A stretch of DNA of 64,000 bases from Aeromonas veronii (GCA_041319085.1 CP101033.1:645001-709000); one strand, 5' to 3'; shown: positions 34,785-44,404, numbered from the stretch's first letter. Translations and numbers: made by a program. Notes: a model not told the origin generated them from the sequence alone.

Positions 34785-35753
34785 TCAGGCGGTGTGATGC
34801 AGCCAGGCGGCGATGGCCAGCTGCAACTCGACATACGCCGGATAGAGGAAGAGATCGGCCAGCTCGGCAGGCCACTCGTCATGCTTCTCTGATTGGGCTT
34901 GCAGATGTGCGTGCAGGCTGGTCAATGCTGGCAGCCAGAACACGGATTGTGGCAGCGTGGCAGCACTGCGGGCGATCAGTTCAACGCCTTGACACAAGGC
35001 GGCGAACGCCTGCTGTTGAACGGCTTCATCCTGCGGATGCTCCAGCCAGAGCTGCTCGTGATGCTGCCAGTGGCGCAGCCCTTCGCTTACCCCCGTTATG
35101 CCATCCATATCTTCATGCTCGACCAGCGCCTGCAGGGCCAGCGGTTTGCCAAGTCCTGCCAGTCGATAACCGCGCTGGGCCTTGGATTGGGCGCCAAGAC
35201 GCAGCCCGCCGATCCTGGCGAGGCGTTGGGCCAGTGCAAACAGCGCCGCTGTGTCGCCGGATTTGAGCTCCAGTTCCAGCTCGTTGATGGTGCTGCTGCC
35301 CTGACTGCCGACGATCTCTCCCTGATCCCAAGCCAGTTCAATCTCGGCGTTCTCGAAGGCGAGCAGCCAGTGGCGGCGCAGGAAATCGGTGCGAAACTGG
35401 GCGACCAGCTGCTGCTGAATGTAGTCGCGCTCGGTCAGGGTCGGCCAGATCGCATCGGGAAAGGCCGAGAGGGTCGGCAGATCGCCGCTCACGGGGGCAT
35501 TGTACTCGGGTCTGGCGTGCAGGCCGCCCACCACCTGACCACGGCATTTGATGGTCTGTTCGGCGAAGGCATCGCAGCGGCGAATGCGTAAACCCATCTC
35601 CAGCTGGCGCAGAGTCAGGGTCGGCGTATCGAAATAGACGTTGCCGAGCTGCTGTTGGGACGATTCTTTAATCTCAAGAGAATTCAGCAGGTTGGATAAC
35701 TCGGGTTGAATATCGCTGGCGACAAAAAACTTTATCTCGATCTCAGTTTGCAT
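34785..35753 (-). CDS. CYTH-domain inorganic triphosphatase (YgiF-like)
   Basis: The 322-residue protein has an N-terminal CYTH domain that begins with the signature EIEIKFF (residues 4-10) and continues with LRIRRCDAFAEQTIKCRG. The remaining 110 or so residues correspond to a CHAD-like domain. In E. coli the relative YgiF hydrolyses inorganic triphosphate. The ATG at 35753 is used because GGA lies six bases upstream; the ATG at 35759 adds two residues. It converges on dapA. Confidence 0.85.
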   Translation of the reverse strand: MQTEIEIKFFVASDIQPELSNLLNSLEIKESSQQQLGNVYFDTPTLTLRQLEMGLRIRRCDAFAEQTIKCRGQVVGGLHARPEYNAPVSGDLPTLSAFPDAIWPTLTERDYIQQQLVAQFRTDFLRRHWLLAFENAEIELAWDQGEIVGSQGSSTINELELELKSGDTAALFALAQRLARIGGLRLGAQSKAQRGYRLAGLGKPLALQALVEHEDMDGITGVSEGLRHWQHHEQLWLEHPQDEAVQQQAFAALCQGVELIARSAATLPQSVFWLPALTSLHAHLQAQSEKHDEWPAELADLFLYPAYVELQLAIAAWLHHTA

Positions 35754-35922
35754 AGTCATTCCGGGCTGGCAGGCAACTTTGGGGGGCAGGATTCGGGTCA
35801 CGGGGATATAATGCCCGCGAGACGACTAGATTAATTCGCGGTTTAATTGAGGGCGCAGTTCGGTTATCCTGCGCGCCTCATAAAATCGTATCGAGTGTTT
35901 TTTCACCGACACAGGTTTGGCC

Positions 35923-36603
35923 ATGCCAGTAAATACTATTTTGGGGCTTTTTGCCAAGTCCCCCATCAAGCCGCTGCAGAAGCATATCGTCAAGGTTCAC
36001 CAGTGCTCCCAGCAGTTGGTCCCTTTCTTTGACGCTGTTGCCGAAGACCGTTGGGAAGATGCCGAGAAGATCCGGCAGCAGATTGCCCAGCTGGAGAAAG
36101 AGGCGGACATCCTCAAGCGTGAAATTCGTCTGAAACTGCCTCGTGGCCTGTTTCTGCCGGTTGCACGTACCGACCTGCTGGAGCTGTTGACCCAGCAAGA
36201 CAAGATTGCCAACCGTGCCAAGGATATCTCCGGCCGCATGCTTGGCCGTCGCATGGAATTCCCCGCCGAAATGCGGACGGATTTCATGGCTTACCTCAAA
36301 CGTTGTATTGATGCGACCGCTCAGGCCGAGAAAGCGATCGGGGAGCTCGACGAGCTGCTCGAGACCGGCTTCAAAGGACGGGAAGTGGAAATGGTTGCCG
36401 AGATGATCCATCAGCTGGATCTGATCGAGGACGATACAGACACCATGCAGATCGGTCTGCGCCAACAGCTGCAAGCGGTTGAGCAGAAGTACAATCCGAT
36501 CGATGTGATGTTCCTTTACAAGATCCTCGAATGGGTAGGTGACCTGGCAGATCAGGCCGAGCGTGTAGGCGCCCGTCTGGAACTGATGCTGGCTCGTTCG
36601 TAA
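35923..36603 (+). CDS. DUF47 / TIGR00153-type phosphate transport accessory protein
   Basis: The 226-residue protein is all-helical and resembles the PhoU-related DUF47 family, with segments GLFAKSPIKPLQKHI, FLPVARTDLLELLTQQDKIA and YKILEWVGDLADQAERVG. Members are encoded beside PiT transporters and are thought to regulate them. That is the case here, since pitA starts 25 bases after its stop. The ATG at 35923 follows ACAGG with seven bases spacing. Confidence 0.88.
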   Translation: MPVNTILGLFAKSPIKPLQKHIVKVHQCSQQLVPFFDAVAEDRWEDAEKIRQQIAQLEKEADILKREIRLKLPRGLFLPVARTDLLELLTQQDKIANRAKDISGRMLGRRMEFPAEMRTDFMAYLKRCIDATAQAEKAIGELDELLETGFKGREVEMVAEMIHQLDLIEDDTDTMQIGLRQQLQAVEQKYNPIDVMFLYKILEWVGDLADQAERVGARLELMLARS

Positions 36604-36628
36604 TCGACTGACTGGGTAAACACTATTA

Positions 36629-37894
36629 ATGGACATTATCGCGAATTACGGCACCACTCTGGTGCTCGTGGCGGCCTTGTTCGGCTTTTTGATGGCTTGG
36701 GGCATTGGCGCGAATGACGTGGCCAACGCCATGGGGACATCGGTCGGCACCAAATCACTGACTATCCGTCAGGCGATCATCATTGCCATGATCTTCGAAT
36801 TTGCCGGTGCCTATCTGGCCGGTGGCGAAGTGACGGCCACCATCCGTAACGGCATCATCGACAGCAATGCGTTTGTCGGCAGCCCGGATCTGCTGGTGCT
36901 CGGTATGATCGCCTCCCTGCTGGCGGCGGGCGCCTGGTTGATCCTGGCCTCCTACTTCGGTTGGCCAGTCTCTACCACTCACTCCATCATCGGCGCCATC
37001 GTCGGTTTTGCGGTAGTGAGCGTCGGTCCGGAGGCGGTGCAGTGGGGCAAGTTTGGTGGCATCGTCGGCTCCTGGGTTATCACCCCGGCTATCTCCGGTG
37101 TCATCGCCTACTTCATGTTCATCAGCGTGCAGAAGCTCATCTTCAACACCGATGATCCGCTGAACAACGCCAAGCGTTACGTGCCGTTCTACATGTTCCT
37201 CACCGCCATGGTGATCTGTCTGGTGACCATCAAGAAAGGGTTGACCCACGTTGGTCTGCACCTGAGCGATGGCGAGGGCATTCTGCTCTCCATCGCCATC
37301 TCTATCGCGGTGGCGTTTGCTGGCTGGATCTACATTCGCGGTCAGAAGTACAACCCGCAGGATGACAGCAAGATGCATTTCGCCAACGTGGAGAAGGTAT
37401 TCGGCATCCTGATGGTGATCACCGCCTGTGCCATGGCCTTTGCCCACGGCTCCAACGACGTGGCCAACGCCATTGGCCCGCTCTCTGCGGTAGCCTCTAT
37501 CGTGGCTTCCGGCGGCGAGATCGGCGGCAGCTCCCACATCGCCTGGTGGATCCTGCCGCTCGGTGGCATCGGTATCGTGATCGGTTTGGCGACCATGGGC
37601 GAGAAGGTGATGGCGACGGTTGGTACCGGCATCACTCACCTGACCCCGAGCCGTGGTTTTGCCGCCCAGCTGGCGACTGCCGCCACAGTGGTGATTGCCT
37701 CCGGTACCGGTCTGCCCATCTCCACCACCCAGACCCTGGTCGGTGCTGTGATGGGGGTTGGTCTGGCGCGCGGGATTGCGGCGCTGAATCTGGGTGTACT
37801 GCGCAACATCGTGGTCTCCTGGATCATCACCCTGCCTGCCGGTGCCATCCTGGCCATCGCGATCTTCTACGTGCTGCAGGCCTGCTTCTCCTAA
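36629..37894 (+). CDS. pitA: PiT-family inorganic phosphate transporter
   Basis: This is a proton- or sodium-coupled inner-membrane phosphate transporter. The 421-residue product has two repeats of the PiT signature, GANDVANAMGTSVG near residue 27 and HGSNDVANAIGPL near residue 272, and about ten hydrophobic segments. It forms a two-gene unit with the DUF47 gene. The gene symbol is by family; the exact subgroup (PitA versus other PiT) was not checked. A terminator follows. Confidence 0.88.
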   Translation: MDIIANYGTTLVLVAALFGFLMAWGIGANDVANAMGTSVGTKSLTIRQAIIIAMIFEFAGAYLAGGEVTATIRNGIIDSNAFVGSPDLLVLGMIASLLAAGAWLILASYFGWPVSTTHSIIGAIVGFAVVSVGPEAVQWGKFGGIVGSWVITPAISGVIAYFMFISVQKLIFNTDDPLNNAKRYVPFYMFLTAMVICLVTIKKGLTHVGLHLSDGEGILLSIAISIAVAFAGWIYIRGQKYNPQDDSKMHFANVEKVFGILMVITACAMAFAHGSNDVANAIGPLSAVASIVASGGEIGGSSHIAWWILPLGGIGIVIGLATMGEKVMATVGTGITHLTPSRGFAAQLATAATVVIASGTGLPISTTQTLVGAVMGVGLARGIAALNLGVLRNIVVSWIITLPAGAILAIAIFYVLQACFS

Positions 37895-37923
37895 GAGAGC
37901 CCCCCCTCAGCCACAATCCGCAA

Positions 37924-37960
37924 CAAAAAGCCCGAGTAATCGACTCGGGCTTTTTTTATT
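37924..37960. terminator. terminator between pitA and metL
   Basis: AAAAAGCCCGAGT and ACTCGGGCTTTTTTT form a stem around a short loop. The A- and T-tracts on both sides suit both convergent genes. Confidence 0.85.
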
Positions 37961-38002
37961 GTGCGTGGGAGCTGAGGTGCTGCTCCCTTTGCATTATCTG
38001 TC

Positions 38003-40459
38003 TTAGAGGCTGGCGCAGATCTGCCACAGATCGTACTGGATAGCTGCTGCCGTCACTTCCCGACCCGCTCCCGGCCCCTGGATCACCAGCGGGTTGGTGC
38101 GGTAGCTGTCGCTCTCGATGGCGAAGATGTTGTCGCACGGCAAGAGGTTGGCGAACGGGTGGTGGGGCTCCAGCGCCTCCAGCCCGACTCGCGCCTTGCC
38201 GTCATGTTCAAAACGGGCGATGTAGCGCAGCACCTTGCCGAGGCGCTTGGCTCCTTCGAAGGCGGTCTGGATCGGGCCATCCAGCTCTTTCAGGCGATCC
38301 ATGAACTGATCTGCGGTCACCTTGCGCAGCGGGACGGGCACCAGATTCTCCAGCTCGATATCGGCGGAGTCGAGCTCGAAGCCCGCCTCCCGCGCCAGAA
38401 TGAGCAGCTTGCGACGCACATCCTGACCGGAGAGATCCTCGCGGGGATCCGGTTCGGTCAGGCCGTGCTGCCACGCCTCGTCCACCAGCTCGGAGAAGGG
38501 GCGGGTGCCGTCATATTGCTGGAACAGCCAGGAGAGGGTGCCGGAGAAGATGCCGGAGACCCCCTGAATGCGGTCGCCACTCTGGCGCAGCATCTGGATG
38601 CTGGACTGGATCGGCAGACCGGCGCCCACGGTGGCGTTATAGCGCCACTGCACCTGATGGTCGCGACAGGTCTGCTTGATGCGCTGGTAGAACTCGCTGT
38701 CAGCCGCACCGGCAAACTTGTTGGCGGCGATGATGTGAATGCCGAGCTGGGCAAAGTCCGGGTAGTAGCGGCTCACCGTCTCGCTGGCAGTCATGTCCAG
38801 CGCAATCAGCGCATCAAAGCCGTGCTGCTCAAGCTGGGAGAGCAACTCCGGCCAGATCAGCGGTTTGGGGTTGAAGTTGTCCTGTACCTTGAGGGGGTTG
38901 AGCCCCTCTTCATCCAGCAGGCCCCCTTCCGAGCTGAACACCCCGTAGAGGGTGAGCGCCAGATGGAGTTCATGTTCGAGGCGGGCCTTTTCCCGGGCGT
39001 AGAGGCTCAGCCAGTGGCCACCGATATTGCCCTTGCCGAACACCACCAGTCCGACCCGGGTCGGGCGGCTGAACAGGGCGCTGTGCAGGGCGATCAGCAG
39101 CGGTTCCAGTACCACCTGACGCACGACGGCCACCAGACTCAGGCCATCTCGGGCCACCTGGACGAACTCCAGCGGTTGATCTGCCAGCAGCTGATAGAAG
39201 CGGTGGCACTGCTCCGCGTTGTCGGTGACACCGGCGCCGACCAGCGCCACCAGACTGTACCCCTCTTTCTGGATCAGGCCGGTGAAGCTCCCTTGCAGCT
39301 GGAAGTCCCGCAGCAGCTCGAAGGCTCCTTGTGCCACTTCGAGGGTGTAGGCGAGGCGCAGGATCCGGCGATCCGGCTGGCGCTGCAGGGTGAGCGGGTT
39401 GAGACGGTGACGGGCCAGATGGGCCTCGATGGTGGCCACCGTCTGTTCATAGTTGGTTTGCGGCAGCACCTTCAGCTCGATGAGCGCGATCTGATCCACC
39501 GAGGAGACGATGCGGGCGCCGCCGGAGCGGGGGGCGCGGCGCAGGATGTGGGTACAGCCCTCGTCCGGGTTGTAGCTGCAGCGCAAAGTGAGGCGCTGGC
39601 GGCTGTCGGCCACCGGTTGCAGGGTACGCGAGTGCAATACCGAAGAGCCAAGACGGGCCAGCTCGTTCGCTTCCGCGAGGCTCAGGCGCTCCAGCAGACG
39701 CGCTTCTTTCACCCGACGCGGGTCGGCGCTGTAGACCCCGGCCACGTCGCTCCAGATGGTGGTGGATTCGCCGTCTGCCAGCAGTGCCAACAGGCTGGCG
39801 CTGTAGTCGGAACCGTTGCGACCGAGCAGCAGGGAGCGCCCCTCCATGTCGGCGGCGATAAAGCCGGTCACCACGATGCGACCGGCATGCTCCGCCAGCC
39901 GCGCCTTGAGCAGCTCGCTGGAGAGGGCAGTATCTACCTTGACCAGAGCACCATCCTCGGCGCGCAGGAAGCTGCGGGCATCGAGCCAGATAGCCTTGTC
40001 GCCACGGCTGGTGAGCAGGGCTGCCAGCAGGCGCGCCGACCACACTTCGCCAAAAGCGAGCAGGCCGTTGCGGGCGAAGCGATCAAACTGCCCCTCCAGC
40101 GTTTTGGCGATCAGCTGCATGTCGTCGGCCAGCTGTTTGCTCAGGTCGAGCTGCAGTTCCCCTTCCAGCAGGCCGTCGATCAGGCTCTGCTGATAGGCCT
40201 GCAGGGCCGAGATGGCTTCGCCAGCAGCTTCGTCCCCCGCTTCGGCCAGCTCCACCAGCTGGATCAGCCGGTTGGTGGTCTTGCCGGCGGCGGAGACCAC
40301 GATCAGTTCATCCCCGCCCACCTGTTGTTCAACGATACTGGCGACCCGGCGATAACAGACCGGATCCGCCAGACTGCTGCCACCAAATTTGTGGACGTGA
40401 CGTCGCTTCAAGCCTGCTTCTGTTGCCACCGCGATCTCTCCTTGTTGCTGCTGTTCCAT
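38003..40459 (-). CDS. metL: bifunctional aspartokinase II / homoserine dehydrogenase II
   Basis: MetL phosphorylates aspartate and, with its second domain, reduces aspartate semialdehyde to homoserine for methionine. The 818-residue product has the kinase start KFGGSSLAD near residue 25, a central regulatory part, and the dehydrogenase from about 465 with LVVFGKGNIGGHW. Its ATG overlaps the metB stop by one base (TAATG), so translation is coupled. MetJ sites upstream of metB should control both genes. Confidence 0.94.
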   Translation of the reverse strand: MEQQQQGEIAVATEAGLKRRHVHKFGGSSLADPVCYRRVASIVEQQVGGDELIVVSAAGKTTNRLIQLVELAEAGDEAAGEAISALQAYQQSLIDGLLEGELQLDLSKQLADDMQLIAKTLEGQFDRFARNGLLAFGEVWSARLLAALLTSRGDKAIWLDARSFLRAEDGALVKVDTALSSELLKARLAEHAGRIVVTGFIAADMEGRSLLLGRNGSDYSASLLALLADGESTTIWSDVAGVYSADPRRVKEARLLERLSLAEANELARLGSSVLHSRTLQPVADSRQRLTLRCSYNPDEGCTHILRRAPRSGGARIVSSVDQIALIELKVLPQTNYEQTVATIEAHLARHRLNPLTLQRQPDRRILRLAYTLEVAQGAFELLRDFQLQGSFTGLIQKEGYSLVALVGAGVTDNAEQCHRFYQLLADQPLEFVQVARDGLSLVAVVRQVVLEPLLIALHSALFSRPTRVGLVVFGKGNIGGHWLSLYAREKARLEHELHLALTLYGVFSSEGGLLDEEGLNPLKVQDNFNPKPLIWPELLSQLEQHGFDALIALDMTASETVSRYYPDFAQLGIHIIAANKFAGAADSEFYQRIKQTCRDHQVQWRYNATVGAGLPIQSSIQMLRQSGDRIQGVSGIFSGTLSWLFQQYDGTRPFSELVDEAWQHGLTEPDPREDLSGQDVRRKLLILAREAGFELDSADIELENLVPVPLRKVTADQFMDRLKELDGPIQTAFEGAKRLGKVLRYIARFEHDGKARVGLEALEPHHPFANLLPCDNIFAIESDSYRTNPLVIQGPGAGREVTAAAIQYDLWQICASL

Positions 40460-41631
40460 TACTTTGCTACCTGTTCTGCCTGCTGCGCCTGTGCAAAAGC
40501 CTGAGCCAGATCGGCCACCAGGTCTTCACCGTGTTCAATACCGACCGACAACCGCAGCAGTTGGGCGCTGATGCCTGCTGCCTGCTGCGCAGCCGGGGTC
40601 ATGGCCCTGTGGGTCATGCTGGCCGGATGGGCCACCAGACTCTCCACTCCGCCGAGAGACTCGGCCACCGAGAAGAGGGTGAGGGCCGCGAGGAAGGCGC
40701 GAATGCCCGCCTCGTTGCAATCGAGTTCAAAACTTAGCATGGCGCCGAAGCCGGACTGTTGACGGCGCGCAATATCGTGGCCCGGATGGTTAGGCAGGCT
40801 GGGGTGATAGATGCGTTTCACCAGCGGCTGCTGTTGCAGGAAAGCGAGGATGCGATCGGTGTTCTCCTGATGGGTGCGCAATCTGGGGGCCAGAGTGCGC
40901 AGGCCGCGCAGGGTGAGGTAGGAGTCGAACGCCCCGGAGGTGAGCCCCAGACAGTTGGCCCACCACACCAGCGACTCGGCCAGCTCGGCCTCCTTGGCAA
41001 TCGCCACTCCGCCCACCACGTCGGAGTGACCGTTGATGTACTTGGTGGTTGAGTGCACCACCACATCGGCACCGAGTGCCAGCGGTTGTTGCAGCAGGGG
41101 AGATAGGAAGGTGTTGTCCACCACCACCTGTGCACCCACCTCGTGGGCGGCGCTGGCGATGGCGTTGATATCCACCACTCGTAGCAACGGGTTAGAGGGG
41201 GTCTCGACCCACACCAGCGCAGGTTTTTGCGCCAATGCGGCGGCCAGAGCTGCCTCATCGCCCTGATCGACAAATTGCACCCGGTAGTGGCCCTTGGCCG
41301 CCAGATACTCGAACAGCCTCCAGGTGCCGCCGTAGCAGTCGTGGGGGGCGATCAGCAGATCTCCCGCCTTGAGCAGGGCGGTGGTGACCAGATGGACGGC
41401 GCCCATGCCGGTGCCGGTGACCACGGCGCCCGCGCCCCCTTCCAGCGCCGCCAGCGCGTCCGCAAGATTGGTGCGGGTCGGATTGCCGGAGCGGGCATAA
41501 TCGTATGGACGGGGCTCGCCAAAGTCGGCAAAGGTGTAGTTGCTGGAGAGGTAGATGGGGGGCACCACGGCACCGTGCTGCTGGTCTGTCTCAATCCCGG
41601 TGCGAACCGCCAGGGTGGCCTTGTGGGTCAT
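40459..41631 (-). CDS. metB: cystathionine gamma-synthase
   Basis: MetB makes cystathionine from cysteine and activated homoserine in methionine synthesis, with pyridoxal phosphate. The 390-residue product has YDYARSGNPTRTNL and the cofactor lysine in HSTTKYINGHSDVVGG. The ATG at 41631 is preceded by GGAGAGAAAC. It is the first gene of the metBL operon, divergent from metJ. Confidence 0.94.
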   Translation of the reverse strand: MTHKATLAVRTGIETDQQHGAVVPPIYLSSNYTFADFGEPRPYDYARSGNPTRTNLADALAALEGGAGAVVTGTGMGAVHLVTTALLKAGDLLIAPHDCYGGTWRLFEYLAAKGHYRVQFVDQGDEAALAAALAQKPALVWVETPSNPLLRVVDINAIASAAHEVGAQVVVDNTFLSPLLQQPLALGADVVVHSTTKYINGHSDVVGGVAIAKEAELAESLVWWANCLGLTSGAFDSYLTLRGLRTLAPRLRTHQENTDRILAFLQQQPLVKRIYHPSLPNHPGHDIARRQQSGFGAMLSFELDCNEAGIRAFLAALTLFSVAESLGGVESLVAHPASMTHRAMTPAAQQAAGISAQLLRLSVGIEHGEDLVADLAQAFAQAQQAEQVAK

Positions 41632-41735
41632 GTTTCTCTCCTTGATCTCTCTGGACGGTGGCCGCTGCTGCTTTTGCCACACGCAATCGTGCCAATGCTG
41701 GCATCATGATGAACCACACTACGCCAGCTTAAAAA

Positions 41736-41767
41736 AGCCGTCAACACTTCCAGACGTCTAAATGGCT
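41736..41767. promoter_or_regulatory. MetJ operator (tandem met boxes)
   Basis: Four adjacent 8-base units read AGCCGTCA, ACACTTCC, AGACGTCT and AAATGGCT. The third is a perfect met box and the others match at five or six of eight positions. It lies between divergent metB and metJ. Confidence 0.75.
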
Positions 41768-41840
41768 TTGCTGTTGGATTGCCATTAATTTCCTTAAGGG
41801 TTAAAATCCGCGCTCACGGCCAAACGAGAACAGGTGAGTC

Positions 41841-42164
41841 ATGGGAACAGAGTGGAACGGCGACTACGTCAGCCCCTACGCGGAACACGGTAAGAAGAGC
41901 GAACAGGTCAAGAAGATTACCGTCTCGATCCCGCTCAAGGTGTTGAAAGTGTTGACCGATGAGCGCACCCGCCGTCAGGTGAACAACCTGCGTCATGCGA
42001 CCAACAGCGAACTGCTCTGTGAAGCCTTCCTGCACGCTTTCACCGGCCAGCCGCTCCCTTGCGACGAAGATTTGCGCAAGGATCATCCGGACAGTGTCCC
42101 TGCCGAAGCGCGTGCCATCATGGAAGCGCTGGGCAAAGAGATCGAAGATTTCGATCAAGAGTAA
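41841..42164 (+). CDS. metJ: methionine repressor MetJ
   Basis: MetJ is a ribbon-helix-helix repressor that uses S-adenosylmethionine as corepressor. The 107-residue product has the DNA-contacting strand [15 protein letters not shown] and the [20 protein letters not shown] region. It is two residues longer than the E. coli protein. It is transcribed away from metBL and probably controls itself through the shared operator. Confidence 0.97.
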   Translation: MGTEWNGDYVSPYAEHGKKSEQVKKITVSIPLKVLKVLTDERTRRQVNNLRHATNSELLCEAFLHAFTGQPLPCDEDLRKDHPDSVPAEARAIMEALGKEIEDFDQE

Positions 42165-42180
42165 GCGATTTGCAATGCAC

Positions 42181-42210
42181 AAGAGGCGACCCACGGGTCG
42201 CCTCTTGTCG
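42181..42210 (+). terminator. terminator hairpin between metJ and cysQ
   Basis: AAGAGGCGACC pairs with GGTCGCCTCTT around a short loop. It is followed by TGTCGTTT, a weak T-tract. Confidence 0.6.
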
Positions 42211-42216
42211 TTTCGC

Positions 42217-43029
42217 CTAGCGGGTCAGAATGCTACCCCAGGCGAGATCCGGATCCCCCATCACGATAAAGTCTGGGTTCTCCAGCGACTCGGTTTCGTT
42301 GTAACTGAGCGGCTGCAACGCCAGGCTGAGGATACGGCCACCGGCCGCCTCGACGATGCACTGGGCGGCGGCGGTGTCCCACTCGCCGGTGGGGCCGAGC
42401 CGCACGTAGCAATCGGCCGCCCCTTCCGCCACCAGACAGGATTTGAGGGAGCTGGAACCGAGCGGGATCAGCTCGTAGTTGATGGCCGGGTTGAGACGGC
42501 GGGTGAGGTTATCCAGCTTCTGGCGGCGGCTGATGGCCACCACCAGCGAGTCGGGCTGGTTGTGCTCATGGTGTATGGCACTGATGGGCAGCACCTCGCC
42601 ATTCACCTCCTTGAAGGCGCCGTAGCCGCGCACCGCCCAGTAGAGCACGTCAGATTCGGGGGCATAGATGACCCCGAGCACCGGTACATTGTCCCGCACC
42701 AGCGCGATCAGGGTGGCGAAGTCGCCGCTGCCCGCGATGAATTCGCCAGTGCCGTCGAGGGGATCCACCAGCCAGTACTGCCGCCAGTTGGATCGTTGGC
42801 TGAAGGGGATGTCGGCCGCCTCTTCGGTCAGCACCGGCACATGGGGGGTGAGCGCCGAGAGCGCCTGTTTGAGGTAGGCATCGGCAGCAAGATCGGCACT
42901 GGTGACCGGGGTCGCATCCTCCTTCAGCTGACGCTCGAACTGACCGCCGTGATAGATTTCGTGAAGGATACGTCCCGCTTCGCGGGCGATCTCCTTGACC
43001 CCTGGCACCCAGGCCAACAACTCCTGCAT
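42217..43029 (-). CDS. cysQ: 3'(2'),5'-bisphosphate nucleotidase CysQ
   Basis: CysQ removes 3'-phosphoadenosine 5'-phosphate, the by-product of sulfate reduction. The 270-residue product is of the inositol monophosphatase fold. Metal-binding motifs are LTEEA near residue 65, DPLDGTGEF near 85 and EWDTAAAQCIVEAAGG near 205. The ATG at 43029 follows GAGG. nudE lies 41 bases upstream in the same direction, as in other gammaproteobacteria. Confidence 0.92.
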   Translation of the reverse strand: MQELLAWVPGVKEIAREAGRILHEIYHGGQFERQLKEDATPVTSADLAADAYLKQALSALTPHVPVLTEEAADIPFSQRSNWRQYWLVDPLDGTGEFIAGSGDFATLIALVRDNVPVLGVIYAPESDVLYWAVRGYGAFKEVNGEVLPISAIHHEHNQPDSLVVAISRRQKLDNLTRRLNPAINYELIPLGSSSLKSCLVAEGAADCYVRLGPTGEWDTAAAQCIVEAAGGRILSLALQPLSYNETESLENPDFIVMGDPDLAWGSILTR

Positions 43030-43070
43030 CTTGTTATCCTCTGTTTTTATTGCCTTTGCCCACGTTCGGG

Positions 43071-43679
43071 CTAGTTTTCCTGCTCCGCCAGCCACTTCTG
43101 AGCCAGCAGCAGAGCACTGATGCTGCGCGACTCGGTGAAGTCGGAACGCGCCAGCAATTCGTCGAGCCGGTTGAGGGGCCAGGGGATCACCTCGAGGGGC
43201 TCTGGCTCGTCGCCGATCCGCTGCTCGGGGAAGAGATCCCGGGCCAGCAAAATATCCATCCGGCTGGAGAAGTAACCGGGCGCCAGCGACACCTGCTTGA
43301 GCAGGGTCAGGCTGTTGGCGCCAAAGCCCGCTTCCTCCATCAGCTCCCGGTTGCCCGCCTCGAAGGCATTCTCGCCCGGGTCGATCAGCCCCTTGGGAAA
43401 GCCCAGCTCGTAGGAGTGGGTGCCCGCCGCGTATTCGCGCACCAGCAGCATGGTGTGGGCATCGAACAGCGGCACCACCATGACGGCGCCCCGGTTGCCA
43501 CCGCGCATCCGCTCGTAGACCCGTTCTTCGCCGTTGGAGAATTTGAGGTGTAGCGATTCCACCTTGAACAGTCGGCTCTCGGCGACGATGTCGGCCTTGA
43601 GGATCTCCGGCTTGCTCTTGGGGTGATCCAGTTGGTCGGCAGAGATGTGCTCGGGTTTGCTCTTGTGGGGGTCGCTCAT
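43071..43679 (-). CDS. nudE: ADP compounds hydrolase NudE
   Basis: NudE hydrolyses ADP-ribose, Ap3A and NADH. The 202-residue product has the Nudix box GLIDPGENAFEAGNRELMEE and the NudE-like SNGEERVYERMRGGNRGAVM and EPLEVIPWPL. A lysine- and proline-rich stretch of about 20 residues precedes the domain compared with the E. coli protein. The ATG at 43679 lacks a strong ribosome binding site. It is upstream of cysQ. Confidence 0.9.
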   Translation of the reverse strand: MSDPHKSKPEHISADQLDHPKSKPEILKADIVAESRLFKVESLHLKFSNGEERVYERMRGGNRGAVMVVPLFDAHTMLLVREYAAGTHSYELGFPKGLIDPGENAFEAGNRELMEEAGFGANSLTLLKQVSLAPGYFSSRMDILLARDLFPEQRIGDEPEPLEVIPWPLNRLDELLARSDFTESRSISALLLAQKWLAEQEN

Positions 43680-43900
43680 CGGACGCTGGCTGCTCGTTAA
43701 AAAATCGTGCTTCAAGAGTAAACGACTCTCACACCGAACACCACGGGCCAGGGAGGGCAAAGGGGGAGGAAAAATCCGCTATATTGCCGCCCCGTTTTTC
43801 GTTGTTCGTTGTTCGTGACCCGTACAAGAGGCCCAATGCCACACACCCGCGCCACCAGCTTGGCCTGGCAGCCGCTCGTCATCTGAATCTGTTCAAACGA

Positions 43901-44051
43901 GAGAGGGCTGCATCATGCAGCCCTCTCAGATTGCTGACAAAGCCAAAATCGTCATCGTAACGCATTGATTTTACTTGATGAGAAAACCCTGTTTTTCTGA
44001 AATTAGGGGGTTTTTCAATAGTCTGAGAGGGCTGCATCATGCAGCCCTCTC
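43901..44051. repeat. paired palindromic repeat (MITE- or BIME-like element, 151 bp)
   Basis: Two identical 27-base copies of a hairpin (43901-43927 and 44025-44051), each a perfect 12-base inverted repeat GAGAGGGCTGCA/TGCAGCCCTCTC with a TCA loop, bracket 97 bases. Their inner flanks are also partly inverted copies (CAGATTGCTGACAAAGCC versus CAGACTATTGAAAAACCC read on the other strand). The whole looks like one inverted-repeat element between nudE and a small membrane protein gene. There is no reading frame in it. Confidence 0.7.
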
Positions 44052-44077
44052 TGTATCTGAAATCTGGCGGTGGAACA

Positions 44078-44290
44078 TCACAGCTCCCGAAACGGTCGCC
44101 GCTTCTCCTCTTCGATGACGATCGCCTCCAGATTGGCGACCCGCTCCTGCAGCTCCCTGATGACTATATCCTGCCTGCCGAGGCGGTCGGTGATGCGGGC
44201 ATCCCCCATCTGATAGCGGGCCCGCTTGCCGAGATATCCGAACAATACGCTGATAAATACGATCAGGACTATGCCTGTCCACATGGTCAT
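44078..44290 (-). CDS. PspB-like small membrane protein
   Basis: The 70-residue protein has one N-terminal membrane helix (about 5-20) and a C-terminal helix with LQERVANLEAIVIEEEKRRP, the layout of phage-shock protein PspB. The match is in architecture; the sequence is divergent and no other psp gene is near. AAGGAG lies seven bases before the ATG at 44290. Confidence 0.6.
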   Translation of the reverse strand: MTMWTGIVLIVFISVLFGYLGKRARYQMGDARITDRLGRQDIVIRELQERVANLEAIVIEEEKRRPFREL

Positions 44291-44404
44291 GTCACGACTC
44301 CTTGTCGTCTATAAACGGCGAAAACGCTGATGAGGTTTGCTCTGTTTTCTCATAGCCGCCAATTGGCCGCAATGGGGCCCGTTTTGCCTTTGTGATGCAG
44401 TTGG

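Noticed and set aside
38159..40504. A 781-codon open frame on the plus strand
   Set aside because: It is antisense to metL, has no recognisable domain, and arises from the high GC content of that gene.
41995..43074. A 359-codon plus-strand frame overlapping metJ and cysQ
   Set aside because: It is a shadow of cysQ and overlaps the real metJ end; no domain is seen.
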